64,000 bases of DNA from Azadirachta indica (lineage: Eukaryota; Streptophyta; Magnoliopsida; Sapindales; Meliaceae): positions 17,653,274-17,717,273 of the forward strand of contig CM040444.1 in NCBI GenBank assembly GCA_022749755.1, read 5' to 3'. The notes beneath the pieces were generated by a model, which was not told the DNA's origin, made no database searches, and saw only the letters and a list, made by a program, of their open reading frames with translations. A program made the position numbers and the translations under genes. Of the stretch, positions 23,072 through 36,158 are shown one piece after another (position 1 is the first letter of the stretch; each line of letters starts with the position of its first letter).

Positions 23072-25841
23072 TCTAGAGCGTGTATGGTATGATGACGTGT
23101 TAGGCTTTTCAAAATAATTTCGAGGCTGTTTGAAGTTTTGGGCTTCTACTTTTTGAGCCCATCATTACGCTCTTCACCACTTAAGAGCCGTTGTGCGGTT
23201 CCTCAGAAGCTCCTGATTGGTCCCATGAGACGCCAATAAAAGTTATGTTAATCCAAATTTTAAATAAAATTATAGTAATTAAGAATATACGTGTGTCTAT
23301 ATGTATATATATACATATACATATATAATATATGAATGTTTCAGCTCTAGATTTTAAATTTATTTAATATATGAAATTGTCAATTTAGCTTTTTTTTTTT
23401 AATCACTATTGGTTAAACCTTGGGTTCAATCAATATTTTCTTGTAATTTTTTATAAAAAAAATTAATAATAATAATAACAGCTATTAGGGTTCCTTGATC
23501 AATTTTTTCTTTGAGGTGGTTCTTCCGATTTTACTTTTTCATTTTTCTCTCTCTTTTTATGATAATTGATAGCTTTACTTTTTTTAGATTTGACAACATA
23601 TTCTTTAATAAAGTTTATGTCATTGTATTGATAGTTGTAAGTGATCCGACTACTCATTAATTTAATTAATGGAATTTTTGAAGTGGTTTAAGAATTCAAG
23701 AATTATTGTCGAACTCAAAGATATTTATTGAAGTTTATTATTTATATATTATTGTGAGTGTTGTTGTTTAATTAAATTGATAAAAATTGCAAAATATTAG
23801 TAGCTAGAGAAGTATTTTTATAAAAGAAAATAAGGGGGAGAATATGATGAATTCACAAGCATATAAAGGATACGAAAACATTAGTTAAATTTGTCTGTGA
23901 TGGAGAATAAGAAACATAATTGATGTTAATTATGTATAGATCTTCGTTTGGTCTTTTTTATTATTATATGGGCACATCACAATCACATCAAATGTGAACA
24001 AACAAGCAAAATAAAGACGCGTTCAAGTTAGGAATCTTTTTTAGAGACACAACAAATTCAACACTAATCATCATATTTTCCACTTTCTTTCTTCGGTAGG
24101 TGGTCGTAGATCAAAGTTGGTGAAAGAATTAATGCTGTAAATTTAATTTAATGGCAAAAATTAAGACTTTTATTTTGTGTGAAATTGTATGGATGTGGTC
24201 ATTGTGACATTATAATCGGTGGTGTATTAGAATACATATATAATAATTACTAAATCAAATAATTAAATAATGTTTATTAATAGATATTTTAAACTGTTAT
24301 TTTTTTAAAAAAATGACAATAATTACAAACTAAGTGGGTTTGATGTAATTTTTCTATTTTGTTAAAAGAGTTTTTTTTTGTTTTAGTATTTAAAATTTTT
24401 ATTATTTGAGTGTTATTAAAGAAGAGTTTTAGAGATTAAAAATATATATGTTATTTTCTTTTACTTAATTAGATGAAAAAAAAAGGTGGGGGGGAGGGGG
24501 TGCTACGCCTAGCTCTAGATGAGGCTTAAACCAAAATAGAAATTAAGGAGTAATTGACTAATTAATGAGTTTTAACGTTGAGAAGAGAATGCAAACCAAT
24601 AACTTGGATTACAACATTAATTAATTAATTGTCCTTCTCATCATTCATAAACATGTTTTTGTAAAACCAATTTGCATTCCATATGTACCATATGACATGA
24701 TATGATATGATACATACATACATACTTTAATATTACCATTGTAGTTGGAACGAATTACATCACTTTCTTATCAGGACGCGAGATTGATTTGCTAGAAATT
24801 ATTTAATAAGGATCTTGTTATAATATTATTATATATATTATAAAATTGAGACGGGGTTGAGACTTGAGAGGCCTCACAAGATCAGATCCTGTGAGTTTAG
24901 GTGACGACTATATAGCATAATAGCAAGCACTGCTTCCATTTCATAACCAAATATTTTATTTTAAAACCCATATTCTTTATAAAAAGAATAAAATTAACGT
25001 AATATATTTCTTTTATCCTTATCTATCATCGTAATTTCAAATTCAATTATTTGACACTTAACATACAGTAACAATACATCTAATTTAATCATGAAATTAT
25101 CCAATTTTATTGTTTTTGTGAACTAAAAACCTCTTTTGAATATATATATATATATATATTGTTTCTAACCCAAAGGAAAAGGCTTTATATTTTTATTAGC
25201 CTTAGAATTTGATGCCCCAAAAATCACTCCAAAACCAAAAGTGCTGCTTGTCAAAAAAAAAAAAGCCAAAAATGGAGATAAACACAAAACGAAGAGTGGG
25301 ACCCATGCACTATGCAAGCATGCATATATAATCAATCAATCACCCATCACGCAAAAATTAAAAGGAGACAAAAAATATATATATGTATGGGACCCTGTAA
25401 GTGCACTGAAACAAAAATACAGAGAACAAACCATAGAAAGTTGCACGTGAATACGCGTCACATTGTCCAAAAACCGCGTGAACCGACCCATTTTCCATCC
25501 TTTTAACTGTTTTTCAAATTCATTTTACTTTTCTCCTGTTTTTGGTAACCGCAAAACCCGCGAAAATTCTCTCATCCTAACCGTTAATCATGATGGAAGC
25601 TCCCAAAAGACCGCCAAATTAAAATATTACACAGAATCTCTCTCTCACACACACAACACTACCACAATTTGCTATATCAATGGCCGCATTAGTGTCCCCT
25701 CTTTTTCTCTTTTGGGAGAAAATTGTAATTTTTCCGGAAAATTCAAGATTTCAAGTCTACTGAGCTGACTCCTTTTTGACATTTGTGTTGAAAACCATAT
25801 TTTAAGACTACCCTTTTGAATTTTAAGCTTGTTACTGAGAA
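23072..25841. other. AT-rich intergenic region
   Basis: About 2.8 kb with no recognisable gene. It contains (TA)n tracts near 23300-23330 and 25141-25160, and a G-rich run near 24486-24500. Its last part should hold the promoter and 5' UTR of the U-box gene. I see no retrotransposon coding remnants. Confidence 0.5.
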
Positions 25842-28535
25842 ATGGAGAGGCAGATGTTGGTGATGGAGGAGAATGGTGTTTCGAATTCGTTGGCTGGGTG
25901 TGATCAAGTGGTCAGAGAGTTGATGGAACTGATTGAGACCGTTGGATCCTACGGTGGGTATAGGAAGACTCAGAGGAAGGAGTGCTTGAACATGGTCAGG
26001 AGATTGAAGCTTTTACTGCCGCTTTTGGAAGAGATAAGGGAACTTGATAGAGCAGTTTCTTCTGAGGCTTTGAATTCTTTAGCTAATTTGAAAAAGGCAC
26101 TTCTTGCAGCAAACAAGTTGTTGAAGAATTGTAACTATGGAAGCAAGATTTATCTGGTAAAGTTGCTACTAATTTGTAATCTATATATCTTTATTGTTTT
26201 TTATGTTTAATTTAAGGTTATGTTCCTACTTTGATGTTTTGTGTTTGAAAAATTAGGCAATGGAGAGTGAGGCAGTGATGGGTATATTTCATTCGGTTTA
26301 CGACAAGCTGAATCAGGCTCTTGATGATTTGCCTTATGATGAACTCGGAGTCTCTGTTGAAGTGAAAGAACAAGTGATTAATTTTCTCCTTTTGTTTATT
26401 ACAGCTTCTTGAATTAGCTGCTTTATTTGTTTTTGTCGGTTAGATACTTGGATCTGCTACTTAAAGTTAGGTTCATTTACGTATGTAATGGTCGTTTCTT
26501 TTCACTTTCTTAGATGAAAATTTATAAGGTGCCGGTGAAAAATGGCGAGGGGATTTGATTCTTAATACATGTTTGAGGTGATGTGCCGTTTAAATTGAGT
26601 GGAAATATTCACTGTAAATAGCTGTTAGTTTAATATGCCTCACAGAAGATTATGGTGGATAAATCGAAAAGAATCTCATTTTATCTCATTTCCAAAAAAC
26701 AAATGGTACTACACATGCTTTAGAATTTCAGATGTAAGTAGGAGTTTGTGTTTAGAAGTTAAAATTTTGCCATTTCTTGTTTTTACTGTAGATCTCTTTA
26801 GAATTTATTGTCATCTCCCCCGGCTATGATTGCCTCGAGTGTTTATTTAGCAAGCTTATGAATAAAAATTTTGTGCTCTCCCATTTAGCAAGCTTATGAA
26901 TAAAAATTTTGTGCTCTCCCATGCTTGAATCATGTGTATGCTTCTTCTGTTTGGCTGACTTGCAAGGTTGAGCTAATGCGTATGCAACTTAAAAGAGCAA
27001 AAAGACGGACAGATACACAGGATATGGAGCTAGCAATGGATTTGATGGTAGTTTTCTCCAAGGAGGATGACCGGAATGCAGACAGTGCAATACTAGAAAG
27101 ACTAGCTAGCAAGTTGGAACTGCATACTATTGCAGACTTGAAAGCTGAAACTTTAGCAGTCAGGAAACTAGTAAAAGAAAGGGGTGGGCAGAAAGCTGAT
27201 AGCATTCAGCAAATCACAGACCTTCTGGGAAAATTTAAACAAATTGCAGGTGTCGAGGAAACCATTGTGCCCGATGGTTCTGTTTCAGCCAGAAGGTTAC
27301 AAAGGTGTCAGACTACGCTGGTCCCCCATGAATTCCTGTGTCCAATTACAATGGAGATCATGACAGACCCAGTTATCGTTGCAACCGGACAGGTAGTCTC
27401 ATAGTTCAATGAACATTCTTTTATCTTCTATTGTACACGCCATGGAAATTGAAACAGTTTTTCGTGACCTTTTTTGAAGACTTATGAAAGGGAGAGCATA
27501 CAGAAGTGGCTGGGTTCCAATCATAGGACTTGCCCCAAGACTGGACAAACTTTAGATCACTTGTCACTTGCACCAAACTATGCTCTCCGTAACCTTATTG
27601 TGCAGTGGTGTGAGAAGAACAATGTTGAATTGCCAAAGAAGGATACTAATGTGGGCTCAGATGGCTCCTCAGCTGAACTCAGGGAGGAAATCTGTTCCTT
27701 AATCCAAAATCTATCCTCTTGTCAGCCGAATGTGAAAAGAGAATCTGTTATGAAGATTCGTATGCTCTCTAAAGAGAATCCAGAGAACAGAATTTTCATT
27801 GCCAACAATGGAGGAATTCCTCCCTTGGTTCAGCTTTTGTCCTATCCAGACTCCAAGATTCAAGAACACACTGTCACTGCACTTTTGAACTTGTCACTTG
27901 ATGAAACAAATAAAAGATACATAGCCAGAGAAGGAGCCATTCCTGCTATAATTGAGATCTTGCAGAATGGAACTAACGAGGCTAGAGAGAACTCTGCAGC
28001 AGCCTTATTCAGCTTATCAATGCTTGACGAACACAAGGTAATGGTGGGAAACTTGAATGGAATCCCTCCTTTGGTGGATCTTCTGCGTTATGGATCAATC
28101 AGAGGTAAAAAAGATGCTGCAACTGCTCTGTTTAACTTGTCTCTAAACCAAGCCAACAAGTCAAGAGCCATAAAGGCAGGCATCATACCATCATTACTCA
28201 AACTCCTGGAGAATAAAACATTGGGCATGATTGATGAAGCTCTCTCAATCTTGCTACTCATTGCATCTCATCCTGAGGGTAGAAATGAAATCGGGCGTTT
28301 ATCATTCATTGAAACTTTGGTAGAGATCATAAAAAATGGAACTCCCAAGAACAAGGAATGTGCAACATCTGTTCTGCTTGAGTTGGGGTTGAACAATTCA
28401 TCTTTCATTTTGGCTGCACTTCAGTATGGGGTGTATGAACATCTAGTGGAGATTACAAGATGTGGAACAAACAGAGCACAAAGAAAAGCAAATTCCCTTT
28501 TGCAGCACATGAGTAAGTGTGAACACATTCCCTAA
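25842..28535 (+). CDS. PUB15: PUB15-like U-box/ARM-repeat E3 ubiquitin ligase
   Basis: Four exons (25842-26156, 26257-26373, 26967-27392, 27480-28535) give 637 residues. The N-terminal part (about residues 15-240) is the U-box N-terminal helical domain of plant PUBs. The U-box runs about 262-330 ([20 protein letters not shown], then [24 protein letters not shown]) and is split by the last intron. ARM repeats follow to about residue 630, with [21 protein letters not shown] and [12 protein letters not shown]. The tail [15 protein letters not shown] matches my memory of PUB15 and not PUB12/13/14. Known: the U-box recruits E2 and transfers ubiquitin, and ARM repeats bind partners. The substrate is unknown from the sequence. 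Intron 2 holds a 38-bp tandem duplication. Confidence 0.93.
26846..26921. repeat. 38-bp tandem duplication in PUB15-like intron 2
   Basis: Two identical units starting TTTAGCAAGCTTATG at 26846 and 26884. The second copy ends about 45 bp before the exon 3 acceptor at 26965-26966. Confidence 0.92.
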
Positions 28536-29134
28536 AATTTCTGGAAAACAGTTTGATGTTATCACATTGCTAGCTGCCGACTATTACGTTAATTTTGGAG
28601 AGCGTACATTGTACACATTGAACTTCATGTTTTGCATTGTATAGTTTACAAAATTGTTGCCAATTTCTGTTGGGTGGAGTGTATATATTCGAAATTCCTG
28701 TTGTTTTTTTTTTTATTTTTTCTTTTTATGTGTAACAAATTGATGGAGTGTCAAATACTTTTAGAATAAGCTAATTTCTCATCATAAATTGAGGTTTGTT
28801 GCATATCAAATTTAAACCATGTTTCTAAAAAAAATTATCATATTTTTGGGTAATATTCTTAAGAATATTTCAATATGAATTTTTGGATTCCATTTTGCTG
28901 AAACAATGCTTTTGATATGACTATCTAAAAAATTTATTTAGAAAATGAGATATTAAAAAATTCTATTTCTATTTCTATTACATCTTCATTTGTTTTTTTT
29001 ATTTTTACGATGGATCGAACATATTTAATACATCTTTTTCTCCACCCAGCCCTAAAGTAAATGTTGTCATTCAATTACTTGGTGATCATTACGTGTCAAG
29101 ATCCTATTTCTTGACAACAGTGGGAGTAATCTAA
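28536..29134. other. 3' flank of the U-box gene
   Basis: Contains the likely 3' UTR of the U-box gene and AT-rich sequence. Nothing coding is seen. Confidence 0.5.
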
Positions 29135-29717
29135 GGGCTAGTTTAGGATTTGTTGTAAATTTTATAATAATTTGCTTTTGCTATATTTTAAAAATAATTA
29201 ACTTTAAAAAAATAATCAAATTAATGTTTAGTAAAATTTATGTTAAAAAGTGTGGTGAATTTAAAAAGCAGTTTTTGTACGTTTGATAAATTTTGCGGTT
29301 AAAATATTATAATAATATAAAGACTAAAACAGACATATAATATTGAATATAATATTTGTTTATCAATATATATGTAGTACATAATTTATGAAAAGAAAAA
29401 TAATTATTTTTATTATCAAATAATGTAATTTGTCATTTATAAATGTATTATTGAAGTCGAATTTGATGATGGTTGCGCAACAATACTAAATGAAGCAGGA
29501 TACTCTATTTTGAAAAAATAAAAGTATGCATATAAGAACACATGTAAAAGAAATTATTTAAATATGTCAAAAGTAAAGATTTACTTCTCAAATTCTGCGG
29601 TGAAAAAACAAATTTTTGATAAAAGTGATTTTAAAAAAAAATTATCAAACACCTAAAATAAATTTTAACTGTTAAAAAGTACTTTTAAAACTTGCAACAA
29701 TTATCTCAAACAGGTTT
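29135..29717. mobile_element. Candidate Tourist/PIF-Harbinger-like MITE
   Basis: The 5' end GGGCTAGTTTAGGAT and the inverted 3' end AAACCTGTTTGAGAT are related, and the similarity continues inward (TTGTTGTAAATTTT against TTGTTGCAAGTTTT). TAA flanks both ends (29132-29134 and 29718-29720), which fits the 3-bp TWA-type target duplication of Harbinger elements. The 583-bp AT-rich interior codes for nothing. The terminal pattern is common in plant MITEs. The arms are imperfect, so the element is old. Confidence 0.55.
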
Positions 29718-30360
29718 TAAAATAGAAAATAGAATATTGTATCAAACCATGGATGATTTAAAACTCCATAAGCATTACATAATAAAAGAAACACTCTAAT
29801 GGAAAAAAAAAATTGCTATCATTTATAATTTATCCTTTATTATTATTTTTTTAAATTAAAGAAAATGCCCTACAAACACATTTTTTTTTTTTAAGAAAAA
29901 TATGTAATGTTTACATTTCTTCTAACACATTACAATCATTTTCTAGAATATACAAATTATATGAGGTGTTGTATAGCTCAATATGCTTAAAATTCTTTAC
30001 GTTTTTTATTAGTAAGAAACTAATTAACACTAGCAACAATTACCATAATATAATAATTATATCATTAGTATTAAAATTATTGATTTATTATATTCAATGC
30101 AATCAAAACAAATCACATAAATTATTTGAATATTTGTTATTTCATAAGATATTTAAATTTGCAATATTTGAAATAAACAATCCAAAATAAGACAGTCAAA
30201 TGTTAAGTCCCTACTTTTTTTTTTTTCTTAAAAAAATTAAAGGAAAGCGAAAAAAATTATATTGCGCCAAAAGCAAAGGTTTAAACTTCAACGAGGGGCT
30301 AAACGAACAACCAAGAAAATAGAAGGACTAATTTGTGATTTACCTAACTTCATTAGAGCC
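29718..30360. other. AT-rich intergenic sequence
   Basis: Very AT-rich with poly(T) runs at about 29880-29892 and 30219-30227. No gene is seen. Confidence 0.5.
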
Positions 30361-32653
30361 AAAGCGTCTTCCTTTTGAAACGAACCCATCTCCCTTTTTC
30401 GCTCTCTGTCGCAGCGGTTTCAATGAGCTAAAGGTAAATGCCTATTCCCACTCTGCTTTTATTCCCTCTTTTCGTCAATGTTTTCATTTTACAGTAGCTT
30501 AGTTTCCCAATTAGGGGTTTTTCTGTTTGTTTTATGGTTAATTTTGAAGCAAAAGACATGAGCAAAAGCTTGATTGCATGGAAGTTTGATTGTGACTGAA
30601 TTTTTGAACTCTTTAGTTGGTGTCGTATATATTGTATGAATCACACAACCCATGCCTCAAAATTTTGATTAATTCATGTTTTCGATTCTGGGTGTTGCCT
30701 TTTGTGCTTTGTTCAGGAATTTTAGGTGAGAGATCAGTAATCGGTGGTAGAGCAATTAATTTTGAGTCTTTGTATTGTGTTTTTCTTCTTGAAATAGTGC
30801 TGCTGTTTATTTCTGTTATCATTTTTAGTTCTTTCCTGGTTCGAATATCTATTTTGTTGTGCATATTAGTGAAGGATGTTTGCTCTTTGTGCTGCACCTT
30901 TTTTCTTTTTCAATTTCAGCATCAAGTTTAACCTCAAAGAAGAAAAGAATGCAACTTGACTTTGATTTTTTGTCTTGTGGCAGATGTATGTTCTAACTAT
31001 CTGTGTTTAATGTTTCACCTTAATGTAATCATCAGGGCTTCATCAGGCAATAGTAGGCATTGGATCTGCTGTGATTTTGTGCTGATAATTGCATAAAAAC
31101 ATAAAAATTGTCATAATATGTTATCACATGGGGGAATATGTTTATACGGTAGCTTATTTAATGAGCTGCAGGAATGATTTTCGCGTGGACTAATTGGATC
31201 TTAGATGACACAACTCTTAGACATTGCTTTGCAACTCTTGTGAAGTAGCTTTCCAGTCATATTATTAAACTCATTATACCACCTGTGTCTGTCACTAGTA
31301 TTAGCCATTCTAGGAGAAGTTTCCTTCATTTGCATGTAACTGTTGTAGAATTACAGGAGTGCTATGCATATGCTGTCTGGAAACTTTTACATCATGTTTT
31401 TCATTATTGTTTCACTATCTATGGTTCTTCTACAGGCAACTGGACGCTGGATCACAGTCCAGCATGTATGCTTAATATTTGAAATGCACAAAGATATACA
31501 TATGTATGGTTGTGTTCTCATGTCCAGATTTCTGGATGCTGTGTTCAGGTTGAGACATGATATGTTATCCGTATCTGCAAATCGTAATAAATTGGATATC
31601 AATGCAAAAAGATAAATGATGTATTTATGATCTTTATTGACACTATTTTCTTCGCGGTTGGTAACTCTTCAAGAAACCTCACTGAATGGGATTAAAGAAT
31701 AAAAAGAATGACATTGTCAGTTGGCAATACTGAGGTGCAATTAGGTTTTTCATTTCCTAAATATTAAAATTACATTGATATGCTCTCATGTTCTCAGGTC
31801 TGAGTCAATAATTGACTTAATTCAAAGCTTTTTGTTGCATAGTGTCTAGTACTCCTTTGTCCTTAGGATTTGTTGATGGCTACTGGCATATTTATAGCGC
31901 ATGAAGAATGCATAATTCAACTGTAAGGTGAAAAGTACTTGGTGGTTTATGTGATAGTGAAAAGAAACATAATCAGTATAAATTTTTTTCCATAAAGAGT
32001 ATTTATTTCCATGTTATTTCCATGTATTCCAGGAAATGTGCTTCTTGGTGATTGTCAGTATAAATTTAGCTTGTCTGTCTGGTTTTCATAACTACCTTTA
32101 CATGATCAAAATGTTTCCTCACTCCAGTCTTTTTTGTTATTAGCTATATGCAGTTGTTATAAGTTGGGCTTACTTATGCTGGATGGTGATGGAAAATAAC
32201 ATGGTAATTTGTCTAAAGGAAAGCTTTGGTTATATTCTTATTTGGTTGCTCGATCGTTCATGGCTGGCCAATATAATTTTTGGGTTTTATTCTTAATTGC
32301 TTAACATTATTCTGTTACCAATTTAAGTGTTTTGCTTCAATGAGTTAAGTGGAAGGTGCAGTATACTTGTGAAATTTTCCTGGTTGTAATTTGTATTCCT
32401 TTTGAAAATAACATGCATTAGGAAAGATTAGGGAAATATTGGTGATTCATGCTTGCAGAAATTTTTATCTTTTAAACAAATATATATGTCGAGGTTTCCT
32501 CTCAGAGTGCCATTTTTAAAATTGCTTTTGGTCTTTCACATGTTCTATCTTCGCTAGTGTAGTCGCATATTTATGTGATATCTGTTGATTTGGCTTCTCT
32601 TTTATACCTATGTATCCTCTGAATTTCTTTATGAGCAATATTTTTTCCTTCAG
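30361..32653 (+). other. Probable 5' leader exon and long leader intron of the next gene
   Basis: A donor-like AAAG|GTAAATG at about 30433 and the acceptor TTCCTTCAG at 32652-32653, just before an ATG, suggest a short untranslated exon and an intron of about 2.2 kb. No frame of note lies between. Extra untranslated exons cannot be excluded. Confidence 0.45.
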
Positions 32654-33960
32654 ATGGTTCAGCAAACAGTAGACTCTAAATTCAAGGAATATGGGCTGGG
32701 CAATTCTGAAACTAACTTGGCCACTTGTGATAAGCAACAGCCAGTTGCTACGAAGAAGGCAGCACTAAGAGAACTGCATAATGAAAACAGAATTGTGGTG
32801 CCAAAATCTAATGGAAATTGCCCATATTCAAAGGATAGAGTACCTATTATTGATGCCATGAAGGTTTCTGGCTCCAAAAGACCATTACATGAATTTCCGG
32901 TTAGTCCCTCTAGAGATGGTAATGCTGCAAATGGACATCTTGTGTATGTCCGCAGAAAATTTGAAGCAGACTTGGTCAAGACCAGCACTTCTGACAGCAC
33001 TAACATTAGTGCTGCTGATTGCACGCACTCAAGATCAGTTGGTCATCCAGAGAACACCCACCAAAAACCGCAGACAAAGGAGCCAAAGGTTTCTTGTTTT
33101 CCAGTATTTGCACCTTTACCAGCAACTTCCTTTGTGAGTCCACCTGGGAAACATTTGGTTCCTCTACTGGGGAAGTCTGGTGTGAAATCAACACCAACAG
33201 ACTCCAATTATCATCCAATTGCTTCTGCTGCCGCTTCTTTGGATAATTCAAGGGGAATGAAAAATTTGCACTGGGAAGAGCGATATCATCGATTGCAGCT
33301 GCTGCTGAAGAAATTCGACCAATCAGATGAAGAGGATTATGTCCGGAGTATGTCTTTATATTGCAAAAAGTCCAATAATATACTCTATTTACCTTAGTTG
33401 AAATTCTTACCACACTGATTTATCTTACTTTACGTGATTTTATCAGTGCTTCGGTCATTTTCCTCAGTTGAACTTAGCAAACATGCTGTTGAGTTGGAAA
33501 AGAGATCAATCCAGCTTTCACTGGAGGAAGGTAAAATGAGATTTTGTTTTCATGTCTTTTTACCCCTTTCTGTTTAGTAATGATAACATTAGGAATAGAT
33601 ATGTTCTAACAGAATCATCCTAGATCTAAATGAGGGTTGTTGGGACAACATAATTTTGAGTTGATATATTGTTATCCAATTGGTATCTGTACAACAATGT
33701 GCATAACGGAAGTCTGACCTGTTTTGTGTGATAGTCTTACATATGCGCACATGCACAGATTTGTTGCCAATTATATTATGCATATTCTGCTCCCACCTTT
33801 GGACATTTTGAGAGACGCGAAACAAATATTACTTGTTCTCATTTCTTTTTGCATTGTTACAGCAAAAGAGATGAGCCGTGTTGGGATGTTAAACGTGTTA
33901 GGAAAATCTATCAAGAATCTCAAAGAGCACTCAACTCATCAGGATCAGTCAAACAAATGA
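32654..33960 (+). CDS. Plant protein of unknown function
   Basis: Three exons (32654-33347, 33447-33530, 33863-33960) give 291 residues. I do not recognise a named domain. The N-terminal two thirds is polar and low in order-promoting residues (KKAALRELHNENRIVVPKS, SGSKRPLHEFPVSPSRDG). A proline-rich middle has PVFAPLPATSFVSPPGKHL. The last third is likely helical and charged: HWEERYHRLQLLLKKFDQSD, then VELSKHAVELEKRSIQLSLE and a basic end. No signal peptide or membrane segment is seen. The start follows immediately after a good splice acceptor, and the phases close in frame. It is a real gene by its splice pattern, but its function cannot be stated. Confidence 0.82.
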
Positions 33961-35162
33961 AAAGCCAAGGTTTTTACTCTTCTTCTTCTTTTTATTTTTA
34001 AGCCAGAGAGACTGCAGGCACCAATATGCCTACTTATTTTGCTTTCCCTCGTCTTTCTTTTTTGGTGGTTGTCCAGCTTCAGGTTGGCTGGTCCTCTCTA
34101 TATTCCTCTCTAGTGCGAAAGCCATTGCCTGTACTAAATGCCAACTGTATTAACTGTTACATAGTGCTAAAATATGATCATTTATGCAGCTTGTACTCAT
34201 TCTAGCAATTCTGTTAATAACAGAGTAGCAATTTTTATAAATTCAAATCCCAGAAAGCTAGAAGAGAATCAGGGATTCATCCACGTCCTTTCCAGTTACA
34301 AATGCACAGGTCTAAAGCCAAGAGATGAAAAATGATAATGATGATGATGATGATGATTTTCAAGTCACAGGTTTCAATCAAGCCCATAAATCAAAAGATA
34401 TAAAGCAATTTTCTTTTGGTTGCACAGAGACTTTTCAACTTAATGAAACAATCATGAAAACTAGAATTCTATTCATGGGTTTCAATCTCATATTCCAGCT
34501 CACTATTTTCCGCTTTCACCCTCACAAAATGGGAGCAACTACAGCAGAAAAGCAATGTTGTCCTAAATTTGAGGCCATTTTCAGAAATGAAGGATTACAT
34601 TCACCGACATTTGAGGCTTTAGCGTCTGTCTTACAGATATACTTAGTGAGTTGTGAGCAAGCAAGATATTCCACTTCAATTTTCTTTTGAAAATTACCAT
34701 TTAACCCCTTTAATATTCTTTCAAATTAGCATAAAATGACTTCAACTTCTATGATTAGATACAGATTGAAATAATTAGGAAAATAGGATAATAATTTATG
34801 TTTTTTCAAAAAAATCAAACATGTTCGATCATTAATCGTAGAATTTAAATATTTCAGAAGTAATATTTCAATAATCTCAAAAAAAAAAAAATGTCGATGA
34901 ATTATCATTACTATTTTTCATATTTTTGAAAAACAAAATTAAATGGGCGTGTCCCAAGTGGTTCATGCATAGCTTTATCAATGGATAACCACTACATGCA
35001 ACCAACCGAAAAAAACTGCCCCTCATTTCAAAAGCTTGTGTCTCATTGAAACCAGTAGTAACCGCTCACACTACTACATAAGCATCAAACCAACCATTCT
35101 TACACTTTTTTCTGCTTCTTCTTCAGATAATTTCTTTGTTGGTTTGCTATCTCATTCCCTCC
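33961..35162. other. Intergenic, with a (GAT)n tract
   Basis: Holds the 3' UTR of the unknown gene, a (GAT)n tract at about 34332-34358, and the promoter of the zinc-finger gene. A 121-codon frame at 34325-34690 starts in the GAT tract and looks accidental. Confidence 0.5.
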
Positions 35163-36158
35163 ATGATGACCAACAACACAGTTTCCGACCCTGATTTTCT
35201 CTTCCCATCTTCCCCATCCCGCAACATGATCACAAATTTTGCTTCTTCTTCTAGCCTTGATGAACACTTTCACCAAAATGCTCGCAAGAAACGTTCCAAA
35301 TTGATCAAGATTGATGCTAGTCCTACTTCATCGTGTTCTGCAAGTGTTTCCAAGCCAAAATGTACCAAGAAACCTGACCCTTCCGCGCCTAAGATTACTA
35401 GGCCTTGTACTGAGTGTGGCAAGAAGTTTTGGTCTTGGAAGGCACTTTTTGGGCACATGAGATGCCACCCTGAGCGCCAATGGCGCGGCATTAACCCACC
35501 GCCAAATTTGCGTCGTCCTGTTTCTTCTTCTCCTGTTGAAGAAGTAAACGGGGTTGAAAATGTAATGACTATTGATGATCATGAAGTTGCAGCATGTTTG
35601 TTGATGTTGGCTAACGGTGCTGATGGTAATGGTGCCAGTGCTAGTAATGAGAATGTTCAGTTTGGCAATACTAGTGGTCTGCAACAAGGAGGTGAAGACA
35701 ATGAAGTGAATTTGGGGGTAGGTTGTAGGTTCGAGTGCACAAGTTGCAAGAGAGTCTTCGGTTCACACCAGGCCTTGGGAGGACACAGGGCAAGTCACAA
35801 GAATGTGAAGGGTTGTTTTGCAATTACGCGAAGTAGTGAGGGTTGTGAGATTGATCAGGATCATTGCAGTCATGGGATCGTGAAGGAAAATGTAGATGAT
35901 GAGAGGAAAATGATGATGGTTTTTGGGCACAAGTGTAGTATTTGTTTGAGGGTTTTCTCAAGTGGACAAGCACTCGGTGGGCACAAGAGATGTCACTGGG
36001 AGAAAGGAGATGATCAATTGTTCAATCAAGGGCTAAATCTTTTTGCAGGAAAAGAAAGTTGTGAGTTGGACCTGAATTTGCCTGCTCCAATTGATGATGA
36101 TTCTGCTTCATCTTCTTATTCTTCAGGCCTGACTTTGGATTTGAGGTTGGGCCTGTAG
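35163..36158 (+). CDS. Three-finger C2H2 zinc-finger repressor, DAZ/ZAT2-ZAT3 type
   Basis: Single exon, 331 residues from the ATG at 35163. A basic patch (RKKRSK) is at residues 41-46. Finger 1 (82-102, CTECGKKFWSWKALFGHMRCH) has FWSWKALFGH in place of the plant QALGGH signature and is followed by PERQWRGINPP. Fingers 2 (192-212) and 3 (258-278) both carry QALGGH. Two EAR-type repression motifs are present: LDLNLP at 302-307 and LTLDLRLGL at the C-terminus. Known, from memory: finger 1 of this form is typical of Arabidopsis ZAT2/DAZ1 and ZAT3/DAZ2, which act under DUO1 in sperm-cell formation through EAR motifs. A nuclear repressor is inferred. Orthology is likely but not tested. Confidence 0.92.
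   Translation: MMTNNTVSDPDFLFPSSPSRNMITNFASSSSLDEHFHQNARKKRSKLIKIDASPTSSCSASVSKPKCTKKPDPSAPKITRPCTECGKKFWSWKALFGHMRCHPERQWRGINPPPNLRRPVSSSPVEEVNGVENVMTIDDHEVAACLLMLANGADGNGASASNENVQFGNTSGLQQGGEDNEVNLGVGCRFECTSCKRVFGSHQALGGHRASHKNVKGCFAITRSSEGCEIDQDHCSHGIVKENVDDERKMMMVFGHKCSICLRVFSSGQALGGHKRCHWEKGDDQLFNQGLNLFAGKESCELDLNLPAPIDDDSASSSYSSGLTLDLRLGL

Noticed and set aside
30361..32600. Frames of 65-104 codons within the leader intron
   Set aside because: They overlap each other in several frames, lack codon structure, and no family is recognised. They are treated as intron.
34325..34690. 121-codon frame beginning with a run of Asp
   Set aside because: It starts inside a (GAT)n tract, has no splice context or family resemblance, and its composition looks non-coding.
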